From SIG510 sp045540975 (GTDB lineage Bacteria; Bacillota; Clostridia; Oscillospirales; JAAYXM01), in NCBI GenBank assembly GCA_045540975.1, contig JAZQIE010000147.1, positions 1 through 16,394 on the forward strand: a DNA stretch of 16,394 bases, written 5' to 3'. Within the stretch, counting starts at the first letter, position 1. Each line of letters opens with the position of its first letter. The notes beneath the pieces were generated by a model, which was not told the DNA's origin, ran no database searches, and was given only the letters and a program-made list of their open reading frames with translations. Below are positions 14,038-16,394 of this stretch, piece by piece. Both the position numbers and the translations under genes were made by a program.

Positions 14038-15143
14038 AGTCCGTAATCTTCCCAATCTCTGCCCGAACGCAGGAACCAATCATCATAGGCATGGATTTTT
14101 GATAATACTTTGTGGATTCCCGTTACCTGCAGTAAGTCGGTAAAAATTCTGTTCCGAAACTCAATCGGAAGCCGCGCGGCGTACGCAACCACATTTCGGA
14201 TTTCCACGTCGGAATGATGCTCACGCGAATGCACCGCGATGTCGGAGGAAAGCGCAAACAGAATTTCCGGGCGCGTGGGAATCTCTTTGGCGGTACCGTC
14301 AAACACCGCTTCAACCTTGGGGATTTTACTGTATATCTCGCTCCAAGACCGCAGTTCATAGGCTGCCGCATCACCGATACAACCTGCCAGCAACGGATAC
14401 ACATCGGCAATATGTTCCGAAACGTGATTGAGGATGTTACTGACCATTTCCCAAGAACGGGGAGTGGGAAACGCCAAGCCGTCCGATGTGGGATCAAACG
14501 TCATTAGCATACTCGGGTTGTAGTCCAAAAACCCTAACACAATTCTGTTCACACCTGCATTGATTGCCCAATCGTGCCAGCTTTTGTGGTCGCTGATGAT
14601 TTCGATGTGGCAAAGTCGGTTTGCCAATGCTTTTGGCATTGCAAAAGCGACCGAGCGGTCGGTGACTCGGTTGCCTGCCGCAATCACAATACAGTTATCG
14701 GGAAGGCGATGCTCACCGACAGTTCGGTCCAAGGTGATTTGATACGCCGCCGCTTGTACGGATTGCGGTGCCGCCGAAATTTCATCCAGAAACAGGATGT
14801 TCACGATTTCTTCGCTGTCGTCCATTTGGAAAATCTTCGGTTTCAGCCATACCGCTAAGGTTTTGTCCTCGTTTGCGGTGGGAATGCCTCTCAAATCCAC
14901 AGGATTAAACAGCAAAAGTCGGACGTCTGTTATTTCTACCCGTTTCCCGGTCTTTTCGGTGATTTCCTTAGCGACTTGACGGATCCCTTGGGATTTTCCG
15001 ACACCCGGAGGTCCCCAAAGCATCACCGAGGGGAACCTCTTAAATGCGGCACCCGATTTGATGATTGAAACATACGCGTTTGAAAGCTGCTGTACCATTT
15101 GATTGACGGTAAGCGTGAGCGAGCCGAAGTTTCTTTCTGCCAT
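14034..15143 (-). CDS. MoxR-type AAA+ ATPase
   Basis: This 369-residue ATPase probably forms a ring that works with the VWA protein. The Walker A is WGPPGVGKSQ (43-52), Walker B ILFLDEIS (116-123), sensor 1 AAGN (155-158) and a candidate arginine finger is in ANRL (~174-177); FPTPRSWE (~225-232) fits the sensor-2 region. The C-terminal third is helical, without another recognised domain. The start MAERNFGSLT is preceded by GAGG at six bases; the open frame continues upstream to 15566, but there it overlaps ppdK and its terminator. The stop TGA is shared with the VWA start (ATGATGA), showing translational coupling. It is first in a two-gene operon with an extended -10 promoter. Close relatives function as chaperone-like remodellers, as CbbQ, RavA and CoxD do; its role here is not known. 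Confidence 0.9.
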   Translation of the reverse strand: MAERNFGSLTLTVNQMVQQLSNAYVSIIKSGAAFKRFPSVMLWGPPGVGKSQGIRQVAKEITEKTGKRVEITDVRLLLFNPVDLRGIPTANEDKTLAVWLKPKIFQMDDSEEIVNILFLDEISAAPQSVQAAAYQITLDRTVGEHRLPDNCIVIAAGNRVTDRSVAFAMPKALANRLCHIEIISDHKSWHDWAINAGVNRIVLGFLDYNPSMLMTFDPTSDGLAFPTPRSWEMVSNILNHVSEHIADVYPLLAGCIGDAAAYELRSWSEIYSKIPKVEAVFDGTAKEIPTRPEILFALSSDIAVHSREHHSDVEIRNVVAYAARLPIEFRNRIFTDLLQVTGIHKVLSKIHAYDDWFLRSGRDWEDYGL

Positions 15144-15185
15144 AACGATCCTCACTCCAAATTCAAGTTTTTCGTTGTATGCTTC

Positions 15186-15194
15186 ATTATAACA
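15186..15194 (-). promoter_or_regulatory. Extended -10 promoter of the AAA+/VWA cassette
   Basis: The minus strand reads TGTTATAAT (15194-15186), an extended -10 with no convincing -35 box at the usual distance. It is 42 bases upstream of the AAA+ start codon. GTCC-N8-GGAC sits 11 bases upstream of TATAAT's extended element. Confidence 0.6.
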
Positions 15195-15202
15195 GAGTCT
15201 GT

Positions 15203-15218
15203 GTCCTATAAAACGGAC
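15203..15218. promoter_or_regulatory. Inverted repeat GTCC-N8-GGAC upstream of the AAA+ promoter
   Basis: GTCC (15203-15206) and GGAC (15215-15218) flank TATAAAAC. It matches the form of the site at 11110-11125, including the following TT. It may bind a regulator, or be chance. Confidence 0.25.
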
Positions 15219-15221
15219 TTC

Positions 15222-15255
15222 TAAAAGAAAAATCCGCCCGATTTCTCGGGCGGAT
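15222..15255 (-). terminator. Terminator of ppdK
   Basis: ATCCGCCCGA (15232-15241) pairs perfectly with TCGGGCGGAT (15246-15255), loop TTTC; on the minus strand it is followed by TTTTCTTTT. It lies 18 bases after the ppdK stop. Confidence 0.92.
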
Positions 15256-15273
15256 AAGTTTGTTTTATACCGC

Positions 15274-16394
15274 TTACTTGCTTTCCTTAATTGCTGCCTG
15301 AGCTGCGGCGAGGCGGGCGATGGGAACACGGAACGGGGAGCAAGAGACGTAATCGAGGCCGATCTTATGGCAGAATTCCACCGAGACCGGGTCGCCGCCG
15401 TGCTCACCGCAGATACCGCAGTGGAGCTCTTTGCGGGCGCCTTTGCCGAGTTTGATTGCCATTTCCATGAGCTTGCCGACACCGCTCTGGTCGAGCTTTG
15501 CAAACGGGTCGTTTTCGTAAATCTTCTCATCGTAGTAGGAGGAGAGGAACTTACCCGCATCGTCACGGGAGAAGCCGAAGGTCATCTGGGTGAGGTCGTT
15601 GGTGCCGAAGCAGAAGAATTCAGCCTCAGCGGCGACTTCATCCGCGGTCAGACATGCTCTCGGGATTTCCATCATGGTACCGACTTCATACTTGAGTGCG
15701 ACACCGGAGGCTGCGATTTCTTCGTCCGCAACCGCGACCACGATGTCCTTGACGAACTTCATTTCCTTTGCTTCGCCGGTGAGCGGAATCATGATTTCGG
15801 GCTTGACTGTCCAATCGGAATGCTTCTTCTGGACATTGATTGCCGCGCGGATGACAGCCTTGGTCTGCATCTTTGCGATTTCCGGATAGGTGACAGCCAG
15901 ACGGCAGCCACGGTGACCCATCATCGGGTTGAACTCATGGAGAGACGCGATGATTGCCTTGATGTCATCCACCGACTTGTTCTGCGCCTTTGCGAGCACT
16001 GCGGTGTCAGCCTCTTCGGTGGGTACGAACTCGTGAAGCGGGGGATCGAGGAAGCGGATGGTGACCGGGTTGCCTTCGAGTGCTTCATAGAGTGCTTCAA
16101 AGTCGCCCTGCTGATAGGGGAGAATCTTATCCAGCGCCGCTTCGCGCTCTGCCAAAGTATCCGCACAAATCATTTCACGGAATGCCGCGATGCGGTCTGC
16201 CTCAAAGAACATATGCTCGGTACGGCAAAGACCGATGCCTTCCGCACCCAACTCAACCGCTTTCTTCGCGTCGGTCGGGGTGCCTGCATTGGTTCTGACC
16301 TTGAGGACGCGGAATTCGTCCGCCCAATCCATGATGGTCTTAAACTCGCCCACGATTTCAGCATCCACGGTCGGGATGATGCCGTCGTAGATGT
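15274..16394 (-). CDS. ppdK: Pyruvate, phosphate dikinase, C-terminal part (cut by window edge)
   Basis: This enzyme interconverts pyruvate, ATP and phosphate with phosphoenolpyruvate, AMP and pyrophosphate, and is common in anaerobes for glycolysis or gluconeogenesis. Only the last ~373 residues are visible: the PEP-binding TIM-barrel domain. Diagnostic segments are NAGTPTDAKKAVELGAEGIG, LCRTEHMFF, MGHRGCRLAVTYPEI, FFCFGTNDLTQMTFGFSRDD and LHCGICGEHGGDP, which carries the catalytic Cys; it ends RVPIARLAAAQAAIKESK. The frame is open to the window edge (IYDGIIPTVDAEI), so the GTG near 16368 is internal and not the start. A strong terminator follows the stop, and the gene is separate from the AAA+/VWA cassette. 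Confidence 0.97.
   Translation of the reverse strand, partial: IYDGIIPTVDAEIVGEFKTIMDWADEFRVLKVRTNAGTPTDAKKAVELGAEGIGLCRTEHMFFEADRIAAFREMICADTLAEREAALDKILPYQQGDFEALYEALEGNPVTIRFLDPPLHEFVPTEEADTAVLAKAQNKSVDDIKAIIASLHEFNPMMGHRGCRLAVTYPEIAKMQTKAVIRAAINVQKKHSDWTVKPEIMIPLTGEAKEMKFVKDIVVAVADEEIAASGVALKYEVGTMMEIPRACLTADEVAAEAEFFCFGTNDLTQMTFGFSRDDAGKFLSSYYDEKIYENDPFAKLDQSGVGKLMEMAIKLGKGARKELHCGICGEHGGDPVSVEFCHKIGLDYVSCSPFRVPIARLAAAQAAIKESK

Noticed and set aside
12745..15143. Calling the AAA+/VWA pair a phage-defence system
   Set aside because: No effector such as a nuclease, NADase or pore protein lies beside it, and nothing mobile is seen; the evidence supports only a MoxR/VWA type.
15144..15566. 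Upstream extension of the AAA+ protein
   Set aside because: It would overlap ppdK and its terminator and reads as low-complexity Ser/Thr/Arg; MAERNFGSLT at 15143 has a ribosome site.
1..16394. tRNA, rRNA, CRISPR array, insertion sequence or attachment site
   Set aside because: No cloverleaf, regularly spaced repeats, transposase or integrase was found on reading both strands; a tRNA or repeat search tool was not available.

Overview
The window looks like chromosomal DNA from an anaerobic Gram-positive member of the Clostridia, probably a gut Oscillospiraceae/Ruminococcaceae-type genome. The lineage is inferred from gene content and style: AGGAG-type ribosome sites, sigma-A promoters, T-rich hairpin terminators, a hisS-aspS operon, pyruvate phosphate dikinase, a MacAB-type exporter with no outer-membrane partner in view, an SLH surface protein, and radical-SAM and desulfoferrodoxin-like proteins. 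I see no insertion sequence, phage gene, CRISPR array, tRNA or rRNA.

Layout. Bases 1-3422 (minus strand) hold aspS (cut by the left edge), hisS and a MATE exporter. hisS and aspS overlap by one base (TAATG) and share a promoter at about 2048-2076. That promoter lies inside a perfect inverted repeat and is followed by a terminator-like hairpin in the hisS leader. Bases 3568-10011 (plus strand) hold a Nit2/omega-amidase-type hydrolase, then a four-gene unit after a terminator and embedded promoter: MacA-like adaptor, MacB-like ATPase, FtsX/MacB permease and a secreted three-SLH protein. That unit ends at a 13-bp hairpin shared with the convergent MBL-fold lipoprotein (10044-11069, minus). A divergent region then leads to a PflX-type radical-SAM protein (11173-12030, plus). 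It converges on an Xre regulator fused to a desulfoferrodoxin-like domain (12057-12638, minus). Next, on the minus strand, is a self-contained two-gene cassette: a MoxR-type AAA+ ATPase (14034-15143) and a VWA/DUF2201-type protein (12745-14037), with its own promoter and terminator. The right edge cuts ppdK (15274-16394, minus).

How the genes work together. The synthetases make His-tRNA and Asp-tRNA. The adaptor, ATPase and permease should form one inner-membrane ABC exporter, and the SLH protein encoded 16 bases after the permease stop is a plausible functional partner at the cell surface. The AAA+ and VWA proteins are translationally coupled and resemble MoxR/VWA chaperone pairs that remodel or load cofactors into other proteins; the client is not in the window. 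Most other genes are single units of housekeeping or accessory character.

The most unusual points are a desulfoferrodoxin-like regulator that keeps four iron-binding histidines but has Trp in place of the catalytic Cys, a VWA protein whose HExxH-like motif reads HQVMH, an adaptor built from two complete lipoyl/hairpin/barrel modules, and the compact regulatory leader of hisS. No wholly new system is proven. The AAA+/VWA cassette and the exporter-SLH unit are the best candidates for functional work.
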